A DNA stretch of 64,000 nt from Asterias amurensis (lineage: Eukaryota; Echinodermata; Asteroidea; Forcipulatida; Asteriidae). The stretch is taken from contig NC_092649.1 in the NCBI RefSeq assembly GCF_032118995.1, forward strand, positions 14,642,191 to 14,706,190, in the 5' to 3' direction. The notes under the pieces are model-generated. The model searched no databases. It worked only from the letters and a program-made list of their open reading frames with translations, and was not told the DNA's origin. Position 1 is the stretch's first letter. Each line of letters starts with the position of its first letter. Positions 46,779-58,480 of the stretch are shown in pieces. The position numbers and the translations under genes were made by a program.

Positions 46779-49700
46779 ATGAAGATTCTTGTGTCATGTA
46801 GGCTTCTCCGGACTGGAGTCATGTTTGCAGTTATCACAGTTGTTACCTACGTGTTTCTTAGTCTGTATTCTAACATATCGATCTTTAAATGCAGCCATCC
46901 AACTGGGTAAGCTCATAGCAGTATCCAAGTTCTGTCATTTTTGTGTTATGTTGCCAGTCATAGGTGAAGGTTTTTCCATCAAAGTCATGGTGATTTGAAA
47001 GGCCTGGAGCAGCATTGTGTTTGTTCACTAACGCCCAATATCTAGTTGGATTTGCGGGCCTGATACTTGAAGGAGGCAACAAAGGCGATTGCCTCCATAT
47101 CCCCTTGTCATTGCCTTGGTGCCCTTGAAATGCCCCAGTCGAAATTTACAATTTCCTTATTGGATGCACTAGCTTTACCATGGAGAAAATGCCTTGGTGC
47201 CCTTAGTTTTGAAATCAAGTTGGTAATTGTTAAGCGCGGTGTAGCTACGGGGACGGTACACTCGTCCTCGATCACAGTATGTGTGTGAGTCACGCACTAC
47301 ATGTACCTTGGACCGTTGCATGAATGAATCGCACTGTGACTGTTGCATGAACGGCAGAATGTGTTTATGTAACAAATAGGCAGCGCCTAACGACTTGTCA
47401 TCACGTCTATGGTGCCCCTTGCCCTTTCAAAAACGAAACATACAGGCCTGGATTTTGTGTACCATACCATAACAATCACCCCCAGTTCATTGTACAGGTG
47501 TCAGTGTTTTTATCAAATATTATTATCGGATTTCAGATTCCAGGCCGGGGAAAGTACTTTCATTTCCATTTCCCATGGTAATTCTTTTCCTATATCAATT
47601 ACCATTCATTTCCTCCAGAGAGATGTTTCTTATCAGTGACATTTCTAAAGATACGTTCACACGAGTAGCTGACTTTGAAGCTGATTTAACTGCTGCGAGG
47701 CAATGAGAAAGCAAAACTTTGCTGCTTTAAAACACTGCTACTTCACAGCTTAGACAAATGCTAGCAGCAAAAAAATGCTACTGCCTCCTGATCTATAGCA
47801 ATGGAATTTGATTCTTGAAGCCAAGGGGAAAGGAGTTTAGCAGTGTCTTTTCTCTCTCTTGTGATCGTAACTGACCTCAGCAGTAAACATGATTTCAGCT
47901 CAATCTTATTAATGAGGTTGTGTATTTTTTCTCCTGGTCAAATTGCAAGCATACATTTTTCTCCTCAGTTGCTGCCGAAATTATCATAGTTTTACCATTC
48001 AGATATTGATCATTGATTGCAAGCCATGCTGGAGAAAGGGGCATGGTGACATCGTACATATGGGAACAAAATTGTGTATTATTCAAGGGGAGTTGGTCAA
48101 GAATTAATCTACGTTTACTGTTCCGATGATAGGAAGAAAGGACGGTCCCTAGGAGTTGTTTGATTTCCAGATGATCAGGATGATTTTTTTATTTTGATTC
48201 ATTGTTGGATGGGGAGCCAGTGCAGTTCATTGAGAGTGGTCATAGAAGGGGCCCTTTGTAACAGTAGGCATAGCGTGCAGCCCATAATGTCCCATTGATG
48301 GATTGCAATATGCGTCATCGGCTGCCATATTTGATGAATTGTGCACGCGTGAAGAGCTACCATTGGCTGAGAGTCATGGGCAGCGCGTAACATGCACTTT
48401 TCCCTTTGTGAATACATCAAAGATGGCAGTCGATGACGCGTACTGCGACCCATCAACTGACAACAGCAGACCAAAATAACAGCAACCTTGGCCCAGTTTA
48501 AAAGTAAATTTATAGCCAAGTCCTTATCTCATAACAGAGAGCCCCCCCCCCCTGCGGTGACTATTTTATCAGCCAAGATATCAGTGAGGTACTAGCTGCT
48601 CATCTTTGTGTAATTTGATTCCAGTTACTTCGAAATATCAGTTTCTCACTGGATAAGATAAGAAATGTGGGTTTAGTGCCAACTTATCTGGGGAGTGTAA
48701 AGCCCTTCACACTGTACAGTGTGTGTATCTTTTATCCCTGTGGAACACAGCCCTGGGGAGGCCCCGGGCTTTTCTTACCCAATGGTAACCCCAGCACTTT
48801 TCCACACTGTGTCCCTATACCACGGGGTTCCGGTTGCACGTTTCAAGAATACCCCTGTGGATAACCGCTTGCCCCTACTCCAGAGCAGGGGTGATATTTT
48901 ACCCTGGGGTACTTATGCCAATTTGCCAGGGCAGACTTGGGCTTATATAGTGGACACTATTTACTCAAAATGATGATTAGCATAAAACCTTACTTGGTAA
49001 CGAGTAATGGGGAGAGGTTGATGATATAAAACATTGTGAGAAACGGCTCCCTTCGAAGTGACGTAGTTTTCGAGAAAAAAAGGAATTTTCCATCAATTTG
49101 ATTTCGAGACCTCAGATTTAAAATAGAGGTATCGAAATCAAGCATCGGAAAGCACACAACTTCGTGTGACAAGGGTGTTTTTTCTTTCATTATTATTTCG
49201 CAACTTCGACGACAAACTTAGCTCAAATTTTCACAGGTTTTTTATTTGTGCATGTTGAGATACATACACCAAGTGAGAAGACTGGTTTGACAATTACCAA
49301 TAGTGTCCACTGCCTTTAAGCTGAGATACGTACACCAAGTGAGAAGACTGGTTTGACAATTACCAATAGTGTCCACTGCCTTTAAGCGATCATAGTGTGA
49401 AAAAGCCAGCCCTAAAGTGGTCTCACAACTGAATTGCTTTGATATCAAATCACTCTTAATTCGGTAGCATTTTTTAAGTCATAGGCTAATCAGTCTTTTC
49501 AAATGCATTTAAAGCTGGAACCCTTTAAATCATTAAAAAAATGGTAATCAATAATGGGCGACTGCACCCACAGTGTTTCTCTCACTCTAAATAAATAATA
49601 GCCACAGCTGTGCACAGCTGCCAACTCCGCCAAAGGGAATTTTGGAGTGAGTGTTGAATGTGAATTGTTATTGCAGCATACATGTTATTGCAGTAACGAA

Positions 49701-52700
49701 AATCAATATTGGTTAATGACAATTTTGAAAATTTCAACATCTGGTTTATTGTAAAAGAGAAGGCCCAGTGCTTGTGATAACTTTGCTGGCCATGTGTCTA
49801 GGTTTATGTGTTATTTCATATAGAGTCGTCTGGGTTGTTGTTGCTTGAGAAAGTAATTATTAATTTGTACAACTCATCTGTTTGTTTAGGATTTTCTTGC
49901 TTTAACATCATTGTGGGCATACATGTATATAATACTCATATTTTTTTGTAAGTGTGTTCCTGTGCTCAAGTGCAATATATCTTCTACCTGGATGTTTTCT
50001 TATTTGTTATTTTTTTCTTCCGGTTTTGGGGTGAACAAAAACAAAATTCGACCAGAATGAGATTTGAACATGTGACCGCCTGATTAACCAAGTTAAGGTT
50101 GTAACAGCCAAAAAACGGAAAAGGAATCTTCAATGTAAAGAGACCCTCCACCAGCGACTCAGCTATTTCCACAGGAACATTTCATGGGGCAAAAAGGATT
50201 TTTTCTGTCATTTGAAAATTTTACAATTTCATGTTTAGACCCCTTGCATAGACTGTCACAGATGTTAAAAAATGGAAATATGCAGCGCATGCATGCCACG
50301 CACAACTCTCTGCTAATGATAGGAGTCCTTTGACCTCAATGAGGGCACTGTTTGAGTCTATTGTCAGCACTTAAACAACAATGTGCACACAGAGCCTGCA
50401 TTAAAAAAAAATTAAACAGAGCATTTAAGGCATTGGACTAGTAATTACTGAAAATAATTGTTAGCATAAAAACTAACTTAGTAACAACCATTGGAGAGCT
50501 GTTGGTACAGTATAAAACATTGTGAGAGACGGCTTCCTCTGAAGTAACATAGTTTTTGAGGAAGAGGCAATTTCTCACTATTAATATTTAACGACTTCAG
50601 GCTTAAAGCGTTTTATTGGGCATCTGAAAGCACACAACTTTGTGCAACAAGGGTGGTCTTATTTCCATTATTCTCTTGCAACTTTGATGACCAATTGAGT
50701 CAAAATGTTCACAGGTTTGGTATTTTATGTTGGGATACACCACAGTGAGAATGCTCATGATCTTTGACAATTACCAAAGGTGTTTAATGCCATCAGATAT
50801 TTTTTTCTAATGTTTGTCTTCTTCTTTTTATTCAGACCATCCGAGCAAAGCCAAAGGTTGGAACCCAGTCTCAAACAGAGTAGTCTACCGCTCTCTTCAT
50901 CCGTCCCCCAAAATGACTACCCGTCCGAGAATGAACTTGTCCAACTGAAACATAACGACCCAGAGTTCAGCTTCAGGAAAAACAATCTTTTTCAGCCATC
51001 AGTAAGTTCTCTTTTGTTTCAGGCTCTTGTGATTTTACATGGCCTCCATGGTCAGTGTGCTTCTTTCTGTGCAATATTTTTATGTGCTTATGTGCATTTT
51101 GATTTCCTAAATACCTCTCTGTTTTTATTTAAAGGCAGTGGACACTATTGGTAATTGTCAAAGACTAGCCTTCACAGTTGGTGTATCTCAACATGCATAA
51201 AATAACAAACCTGTGAAAATTTGAGCTCAATCGGTCATCAAAGTTGCGAGATAATAATGAAAGAAAGAACACCCTTGTCACACGAAGTTGTGTTGTTTAG
51301 ATGGTTGATTTCGAGACCTCAAGTTCTTAATCTGAGGTCTCAAAATCAAATTCGTGGAAAATTACTTCTTTCTCGAAAACTATGGCACTTCAGAGGGAGC
51401 CATCTCTCACAATGTTTTATACCATCAACCTCTCCCCATTACTCGTCACCAAGAAAGGTTTTATGCTAATAATTATTTTGAGTAATTACCAATAGTGTCC
51501 ACTGTCTTTAAATACAGTCTACTTCAAATAATCTTGTTGCATTCCTTTTAATTCTAACGACGCTGTTTTGTAATGAACCGATCCTGCCTGTCAATCAAAC
51601 TGTGCACGTTCACCCATTTGACCAATCACAGCAATGATTGTGGTCGCACAAACTCAGTCATGCGTGCGCGTATATTATTTGGCACGCGCGGCAGAATCAT
51701 GCAGAATGTCATTGGGAGTGCTCGTACACGTGTCTTGCTCGCGTGCGCGGTGGGCGGAGCTTAGTGGAAAGCCGGAACGGTCCATTCAGCCAGTATGCTG
51801 CAATGAGCAGTCTTTTAATAAGACATAATAATATAAAAGGCACTGGACACTATTGATAAAAAACTCAAATAATTTGGGTCTACATCCTTTCTTAGATTTC
51901 TGAGGGTTGGTGTCCTTTTCACATTGCTGTAGCCAGAGATGTGGTTGATACCAACTTGGTACCCTCTGTCACATCGCTAAATGTGGATGGATTTGTGTGT
52001 CAATACTTTTATCTGAATTCTACACTCAACTGTAAATTTGTTACGAATCTACATTCGGTAGATTTGTTATTAACTAAAGTGAATTGTTCAACTGGAAAAT
52101 GTCTTTTCAAATTGAAAGATAATATGTTGCGTATCAAACCGCAACGGGAACATATTTAAAACAAAAATTGTAAAAAAAAATTCACTTTAGTAACAGAAAT
52201 ATTGTAAAACCTTTATCGCCGTCTTTCCTTTTACAGAAATGCCCAACATCCATTCAGAAGAAATTGCTGAATATTTCTTGGACGTCCGAGAAGTACCATC
52301 CAGAGATTAAGCAGCTGCTTACCAGCTCCAACATCAGCGTGCAAGAATACCAGAGACTTTCAAAGTATTGGATGCCATTTGGATTTAAGTATCATGTCAA
52401 CTTTACATATGAAGGTACTTTTAGTGGGGGAATGTCGTCGTGATAGACATGTTACTAAAAATAATAATAGTAATACTAGGTTCTTATATATAGCGCTTTA
52501 TCACACCCCTAGGGGCTTATCAAAGCGCTCAGTATTTTGTCCTGCAAGGTATGTGGAGCTACATTTATGAGACTTATTCCTTTAATTGCATCATTTAATG
52601 GTTTACAAGGTGTTGGGCACAATATGCTGCCGATCAAACAAGGAACACCGGTACAAACCCCTTCTCTTTTTCAATAAGTACACTGGGTTCTTTTATGTGC

Positions 52701-55700
52701 ATTACACAACATACGGGACCAACGGCTTTATAAGTTCCATCCTATGGATGAAAAGTGTCAAAGAGTAGGACTGTGTCAGACATTGTACTATGTGGGTACA
52801 TTAAACACATGATATCTTAGAACTTATAAGAAATGTTTAATTTGCGTTGGGGATAAAGAATATTACTATTCGTTTTTACCCGTATACGGATGTGTGTTAC
52901 AACTATATACTCGGTTGGGATTCGAACCCACGACCCTTGCAATTCTAGAGCAGTGTCTAACCAACTAGACTACCGAGGTTGCCCGGTAGCTAGAGGCAGT
53001 TCAGATCCTATGTTTTGGCAGCGATTACCGCATTGATATAATAACATGTTTTTACCCTTACACTGATGGCTTTCCTGAGTTGTGTGAACAAAAATTCACA
53101 AGCAAATCACTCGGGTGGGATTCAAACCCATGACCTTTGCATGGTCTTGTGTCGTTTATGCATTTTAATGTTTCCTGCTTTTTATCGTTCAATTTTAACT
53201 AACTTTTAATTGTATTACCTGCCAAATTGTACATTTAAGACCACAATTCAGTTTTTTTTTTACTGCTAGTGTCTTTATAAATATTGATGAAATAAATAAA
53301 CCATAATATCTTATTATCCATAGTGCATTAATCACTCAATATCACGCTTAGGGGGTCAAAAATATTTTCTAAAATCAGAAGAAATTAAAACCGACTATTA
53401 AATTGAATTGTTTTTATCAACTCATTTTGTTCAGAAACACAAACCCATCCTTTTCTTTGATAAACCGTTTTTGCTTTGATTCAGAGCTTCTGAAGGTTCT
53501 TAGACTGTTCCCAAGAGAGGAGTCCATCTTTGACTTCTCTCAATCAGAGACCAGACCTCAGTGTATCTCCTGTGCGGTCGTCGGTAATGGAGGAATTCTT
53601 AATGGATCCAAGATGGGCAAAGAAATTGACGGTCACAATATGGTGTTTAGGTAAGTGCAAAAAAGAAATCCCCAACAGTCATGCAGGCCAACTAAATGGG
53701 GACTCTTAAAGGAACACGTTGCCTTGGATCGGACGAGTTGGTCAAAACAAAAGCGTTTGTCACCGTTGTTTATATAATGCATATGGTTGGAAAGATGTTT
53801 TAAAAGTAGAATACAATGATCCACACAAGTTTGCCTCGAAATTGCGTGGTTTTTCTTCTACTGTGCGAACTAACACGGTCGGCCATTTATGGGAGTCAAA
53901 ATTTTGACCCCCATAAATGGCCGACGTGTTAGTCGACAAGGTAAAGGGAAAACCACGCAATTTCGAGGCATGTTTGTGTGCATCATTGTATTCTACTTTT
54001 ACAACATCTTTCCAGCCATATGCATTTTATAACAAACGGTTACAAACGCTTTCCAAAGACCAACTCGACCGATCCAAGACAACGTGTTCCTTTAATCAAC
54101 CATTAGAATAGAACTAAGTAAACACAGACAACAATACAAAAACAACAGTAGATCTAAGACATGAAAGTATGTATATATAATAAGTTTATAGGAATTGAGG
54201 CATAGCCTTGAGATCAATTCAAGAATTGACTCCGCGATAGTGCAGATCCTATTAGCTAAAGTAGTAGTCCCAGCCAATTTTCTATACCTTCCGCCCGGGT
54301 AATAGTTAAAAAGCAGGGCAGTTCTTTTCAGAACTGAGAAGTCTCCTGAACACCCAATAAATCTACTCCGTGGTAGTAGAATAAAGCAAGACAGTTCTCT
54401 TAGAACAAACTCTACCTGGCAAGTAGATACACACACGGTGTTACTGCAAACCAGTTATATATTGATGATACTATCTTGAGCAATCCTTTTTAGTTCAATT
54501 GCATTTGTCCTGTTAAAGGGTTATGGGACTCGTTTACGCATTCGCACGCCTTCAGGGTGGGCTGTAACTCGTGTTACTCACTTGTTACACTAACGTTAGG
54601 CTGGTGTTTAGTGCAGTTGGATAAACTTCATTGATTGGAAATGCATGTTATAATAAAACTTATCGCTGGCTGTTTTGCATCCCAGTTATGGTGGATAGCA
54701 TCTGCCAAAGAAATTTGATTTGACTGAGCAAGTCTTGTGCGTGGTAGGCCAGATGAAAATGCATGACTTGGTTTCCTTCAGGTACCAAAGGCCCTTGAAA
54801 GGACAAAGTGTTTGTTTAAAGACACTGGACACTACTGGTAATTATCAAAGACCAGTCTCCTCCTTTGGTGTATCTCAACATATGCACAAAATAACAAACC
54901 TGTGAAAATATGAGCTCAATCGGTCGTCGAAGTTGCGAGATAATAATGAAAGAAAAAACACCATTGTCACACGAAGTTGTGTGCTTTCAAATGCTTGATT
55001 TCGAGACCTCAAATTCTAAATCCGAGGTCTCCAAATCAAATTTGTGAAAAATTGCTTCTTTCTCGAAAACTACGTCACTTCAGAGGGAGCCGTTTCTCAC
55101 TATGTTTTATACTATCAACCTCTCCCCATTACCCATTACCAAGAAAGGTTTTATGCTAATAATTATTTTGAGTAGTTACCAATAGTGTCCATTGCCTTTA
55201 ATGTTTGAGAACCAAAAATAAATTGTGAAGTGTGGGACTTTCACTTTCAGTTATGGAAATCAATATTTACGATGTGACGTTTTGTGTTGATTTTTTTTTT
55301 TAAGGGTGAACAATTGCATCAGACGTGGCTATGAAGTGGATGTTGGGAATCGGACCACCCACCTTGTGTTGATGGATCGATCACTCGGACAGACTAACAT
55401 TAAAGATGTACCCAGAGATAAGGTACAGGAATGCAAATGGATTCGAATCTCTCGCATTCAAAAACTGAATCTACGTTGTAATTTGGACGCTAATTACCCT
55501 TGTCATACCTGACCTCCCTGCCTGGTGCATGTTTCCCTCCATCCTACAATGTAGACTGCTTTAAGAGGAATGTCAATTCATCCCTTCAGCTTCCCTGAGT
55601 TTTTTTCCACTAGAAATCATTTTTCTTTGTGTAGCCCCACACCAAGAGTGACTTTTAGCCTTGTTTGCCTCTGATAAAAAAAAAGAGGCCGAATTGGGAA

Positions 55701-57960
55701 TGGCATGGCTCATTTGAGCTCGATATGTGGCATGGTGTACCCTCCCCCCCACCTTCATTTTGTCTTCATTGTTTGTTTATTTGTTTGTTTGTTCAGGTGA
55801 TTGTTTGTTTGTTTGTTTGTTTGTCTAGATGATCTTCCTATCAAGGGAGCTCGGCAAAACTCCCACGTGGGGATACACCAACTGGCCACAGCCAATCTCT
55901 CTCAACAAACATAGGTCTAACGCCTACGATTATGAATTGCACAAATATACCCACAGCCTTGTGATTGCAAGCCATGCAGCCTCACCACTGGACCGCGGTG
56001 ACCATTGTGTTCTTAAAATCTCAGGGATTCTTAGATAATTTCTCTTTCGGGGAGGGGGAGGTATAAGGTGAAAGAGTGTGCTATAAAGTATGGGAATATT
56101 TGGGGAGGGGACACACACCCACTGCCACATTTTTGGCTAGATGTAATGATGAGGGAAGAGAGGTTTTCAGAGCGCAGCATCAAGGCTTTTGGAACTCCCT
56201 TTATGAAACTGTGAAACTTTCAGCCAACTTGGCACATCCCAGCGTCTTGTACCAAAAATGCCCAGACGGCCGCAATTGACCAACTTTTGCTCAATGGGAT
56301 CATAGCGTATGGTGATGATTAAATACAGAAATGAATGGTCTGTAAAGTTGAAGCATTTTGTTAACTCTATTTTCTATATTATGCTGTCATTGCTTGTGGC
56401 GGATACGGTGTTTTATAAAGTTCCCATTATCATTATAATAATACGATATTTGTGAAGGTATTTCCTTTGTGGCCATTGCTTGTACTGTCCAGACCTAGTT
56501 GCCTGTAACTTACTTCAAGAAACATAACCTTGACATTTACGTTGTTCTTTTGTGATCTTACCAACAGGGAATCAAGTATATACTACTACCATGTCGTAAG
56601 AACGATTTTGAATACATCGTAAACGAGGTGGCTGGCACAAGTCGCAGGCGGAAGTTACGCGCCGATGCGAACGATGTCAGGATTCTTCATCCCGATTTCG
56701 TTCGATATGTTCACAAAATGTAAGTTGAAAGTAAACAAGTTGGTTTCAGGTTAACTTTGACATGAAGACACTGGTACCAATCTATTATATGGTATATGTG
56801 GCGTGTCATGGCCTAGCGGTTAAGAGCACCGGACTCAAGCTCTAGTGTTCACCAGAGTGTGGGTTCGAGAGTTGTAACACCTTTGTCCTAAAACTGCGAT
56901 GCTTCGCCTTTGGTCCCATGTGTTGTGTAGCGCATGTAAAAGAACCTAGTGCACGTATTGTAAAGAGAAGGGGTTCAACCCGATGTTCCTGGTCTGATCG
57001 GCAGCAAATTGTGCCACAGCACCTTGTCAAAAATAACATGGTGCTATAAAAGGATTAGGTCTCATAATTCAACTGTAGTCCTAATTCAAACGTAGTCCCA
57101 CGTCTTGCAGGAAATATTGTATGTTACCGCGCCAGGAGCGTCACTGAGTGACGGAAATGCGCGCTATATAAGAAGCCACTGTTATTATTATTATTATTAT
57201 TATATTACAAATGAAATGTGTGTCTTTTAGTGAATAATGTGGAAAACCTAACTGCCCACCAACATGGAGAGCGTGGCATCAGTCGCCGCGTGTGACACGC
57301 GTGCAAGGGGTCAATAGGCTTCTAACAACAAGTTTATATTGCCATTAATTATTTAGAGTGATTTTCAAATCGCATACTCCTTTAAAACTGGTTCAACATC
57401 TGACCCATGGCTGCCTCTCAGAAAAAGATTCATAAACAATTGTTAAAAATAAATAGATGGAGAATAATTAATTTTGATTTTACCCAATACATGTACATCG
57501 ATGTATGTTAGCACTGTATACATGTACTCAGTACTTTCCCGAGCTCTTTGAACATGTTGAACAAGAATTACAGGCATATTACTAAGGTGGGATTTGAACC
57601 CATGACCCCTGCATTTCTAGGGCATTGTCTCACCAATTGTTAAAACTGTTTCTTTCTCTGTTTTTTATTATTTTTTTTTTTCCCCCCGTTACTTTCAGAT
57701 GGGAAAATACCAAAGCCTTCCGACCGACGACGGGCGGAATGATGTTTTTCACCGCTCTCCATGCTGGCTGTGATAGTATCAGTGTCTATGGTATGGGCTT
57801 CACGGGCCACTTCACAGAGCACTATTACGATCGTGCCTATATCAGATACAAGAGTTTCAGAGCGAGTCATGACTTCGGGAAAGAGATTGAAATACTTCAG
57901 AGTTTGAATAGGGATGGAGTTATTCGATGGTACAAACGAGATGTACCAGAGTTCCAGTGA
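46779..57960 (+). CDS. ST6GALNAC1/2-like: Sialyltransferase, ST6GalNAc type (GT29 family), complete
   Basis: Seven exons: 46779-46906, 50836-51001, 52237-52414, 53485-53650, 55305-55422, 56568-56719 and 57699-57960. All phases agree, giving 389 residues, close to vertebrate ST6GALNAC2 length. The enzyme transfers sialic acid from CMP-sialic acid to GalNAc-type glycans in the Golgi. A short tail and a membrane anchor (about residues 14-30) give the usual type II layout; exon 2 is the stem. Sialylmotif L starts [16 protein letters not shown] (184-199). [11 protein letters not shown] fits ST6GalNAc rather than ST3 or ST8 enzymes. Motif S is [18 protein letters not shown] (312-329); Cys187 and Cys327 should form the disulfide. 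HYYDRAY matches motif III and His360...Glu365 is motif VS. Acceptor choice is inferred from similarity. Introns are loaded with transposons. Confidence 0.94.
48182..48519 (-). mobile_element. Possible fossil of a LINE retrotransposon 3' end
   Basis: The minus-strand frame ends [11 protein letters not shown], the phrase that commonly follows the reverse transcriptase core in LINE elements (LHWLPI). A stop comes right after it. The upstream part is not recognisable, so only the last stretch supports the call. Confidence 0.4.
48949..49319 (-). mobile_element. TTAA mini-transposon, family F1, reverse
   Basis: The left end is eroded (TAGTGGACACTATTTACTC); the right end CAATAGTGTCCACTGCCT-TTAA is intact. 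Internal CTTCGTGTGACAAGGGTG and CAACTTCGACGACAAAC match other copies in reverse. Confidence 0.82.
49320..49385. repeat. Tandem duplicate of the last 64 bases of the F1 copy
   Basis: GAGATACGTACACCAAGTGAG through CCACTGCCTTTAA is a second, nearly identical copy of 49256-49319, differing by one base and a two-base step. Confidence 0.85.
50427..50795 (-). mobile_element. Diverged F1-like TTAA element
   Basis: TTAAGGCATTGGACTAGTAATTAC at the left and TTACCAAAGGTGTTTAATGCC at the right, with the GAGAGACGGCTTCCTCTGAAG interior landmark. It ends about 40 bases before exon 2 of the sialyltransferase. Confidence 0.65.
51129..51511 (+). mobile_element. TTAA mini-transposon, family F1
   Basis: TTAA-AGGCAGTGGACACTATTGG to CAATAGTGTCCACTGTCT-TTAA. 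It is one of the best preserved copies and lies in sialyltransferase intron 2. A partial end (about 51834-51875) lies nearby. Confidence 0.9.
52010..52200 (+). repeat. Dispersed repeat shared with 59690-59885
   Basis: Both have CACTxAACTGTAxATTTGT, ATTCAACTGxAxxATGTCTTTxCAAA, and AxTTTACAATATTTCTGTTACTAAAGTG-like parts in the same order, with about a quarter of bases changed by eye. Confidence 0.5.
52474..52770 (-). mobile_element. Truncated SINE (SINE-C), reverse
   Basis: Read on the minus strand it has ACACTGGGTTCTTTTATGTG-like, GATCGGCAGCATATTG and AAAGCGCTATATATAAGAACC parts, matching the longer plus-strand copy at 56802 but lacking the tRNA head. It lies in sialyltransferase intron 3. 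Confidence 0.6.
52845..52990 (-). mobile_element. SINE-B copy, reverse
   Basis: On the minus strand: CCTCGGTAGTCTAGTTGGTTAGAC (A-box TAGTCTAGTTGG), B-box GGGTTCGAATCCCAACC, and tail AATATTCTTTATCCCC. It is the same family as 31791-31976. Further decayed heads are near 53108-53160 and 57580-57640. Confidence 0.65.
53706..54095. mobile_element. TTAA mini-transposon, family F2
   Basis: TTAA-AGGAACACGTTGCCTTGG to AAGACAACGTGTTCCT-TTAA, with a hairpin core at about 53874-53930. It starts some 55 bases after sialyltransferase exon 4. Confidence 0.9.
54816..55201 (+). mobile_element. TTAA mini-transposon, family F1
   Basis: Left end TTAA-AGACACTGGACACTACTGG, right end CAATAGTGTCCATTGCCT-TTAA; slightly older than the copy at 51129 by its changes. 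It ends about 100 bases before sialyltransferase exon 5. Confidence 0.85.
55766..55828 (+). repeat. (GTTT)n microsatellite in two blocks
   Basis: TTTGTTTATTTGTTTGTTTG, a short break with CAGGTGA, then about six more GTTT units. Confidence 0.9.
56802..57206 (+). mobile_element. tRNA-derived SINE (SINE-C), nearly full length
   Basis: Head GTCATGGCCTAGCGGTTAAGAG (A-box), weakened B-box GGGTTCGAGAG, body with CATGTAAAAGAACC and GATCGGCAGCAAATTG, and end GCGCGCTATATAAGAAGCC followed by a (TTA)n tail. It lies in sialyltransferase intron 6. Confidence 0.75.
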
Positions 57961-58072
57961 GAACATGACATTTTTATTTTGGTTACTCCTCGTTGACAAT
58001 GCAATATTTTAGATTTTGAAAACAAAAATCTCCAAGTATGGATCTGATTCTGGATTCCCTCTGGTAATACTG

Positions 58073-58480
58073 ACCAATGTTTGAATCCTGCCCTGGTCAG
58101 TCGCAACACTCGTATCCTTGAGCAAGGCACTTCATCATAATAGCTTCTCTCCACCCAGGAATACAAATGGGTACAGGCAAGAGCTGGGGAGTCACATGCG
58201 ATGGACTGGCATCCGTCCAACGGGGAATATAGATATTCTCAGAGATTGGGATATGGGTTGTGAACTGGTCATGACACTTGTGTCCTTGACTATGCACTAT
58301 CATAATTGCTTCTCTTTGCCCAGGAGTACAAATGGGTACCCGGGTACCTGTTCTGAGCGTTCTGACCACCACAGCATCCCTGGGTTGTATACTCCCCAGG
58401 GAGCTGAGAAAGATTACAGGAATGTACTGTAAAATACGCTTTTCAAGATCTACTTATTTTTATTATTAATACGACTCATC
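58073..58480 (+). mobile_element. SINE-A copy with damaged head
   Basis: GTATCCTTGAGCAAGGCACTTC, TAGCTTCTCTCCACCCAGG, CAAATGGGTAC and GTATACTCCCCAGGGAGCTGAG match the SINE-A body. The CTTCTC...CCAGG and CAAATGGGTAC segments occur twice, so it may be two fused copies. It ends in a TTATT-rich tail. Confidence 0.65.

Larger units (their letters stand above)
46907..50835 (+). other. Sialyltransferase intron 1
   Basis: 3.9 kb, starting GTAAGC and ending TTTATTCAG. It contains a fossil LINE end (48182-48519), an F1 copy (48949-49319) with a 64-base duplicated end, and an F1-like element (50427-50795). No other gene seen. Confidence 0.5.

Noticed and set aside
50780..50835. ATG-like start with hydrophobic residues just before sialyltransferase exon 2
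   Set aside because: It is the pyrimidine tract of the splice acceptor. A true start with membrane anchor and matching phase lies at 46779.
58097..58432. Overlapping 91-107-codon frames after the sialyltransferase
   Set aside because: They fall in SINE-A sequence and have no protein similarity I can see.
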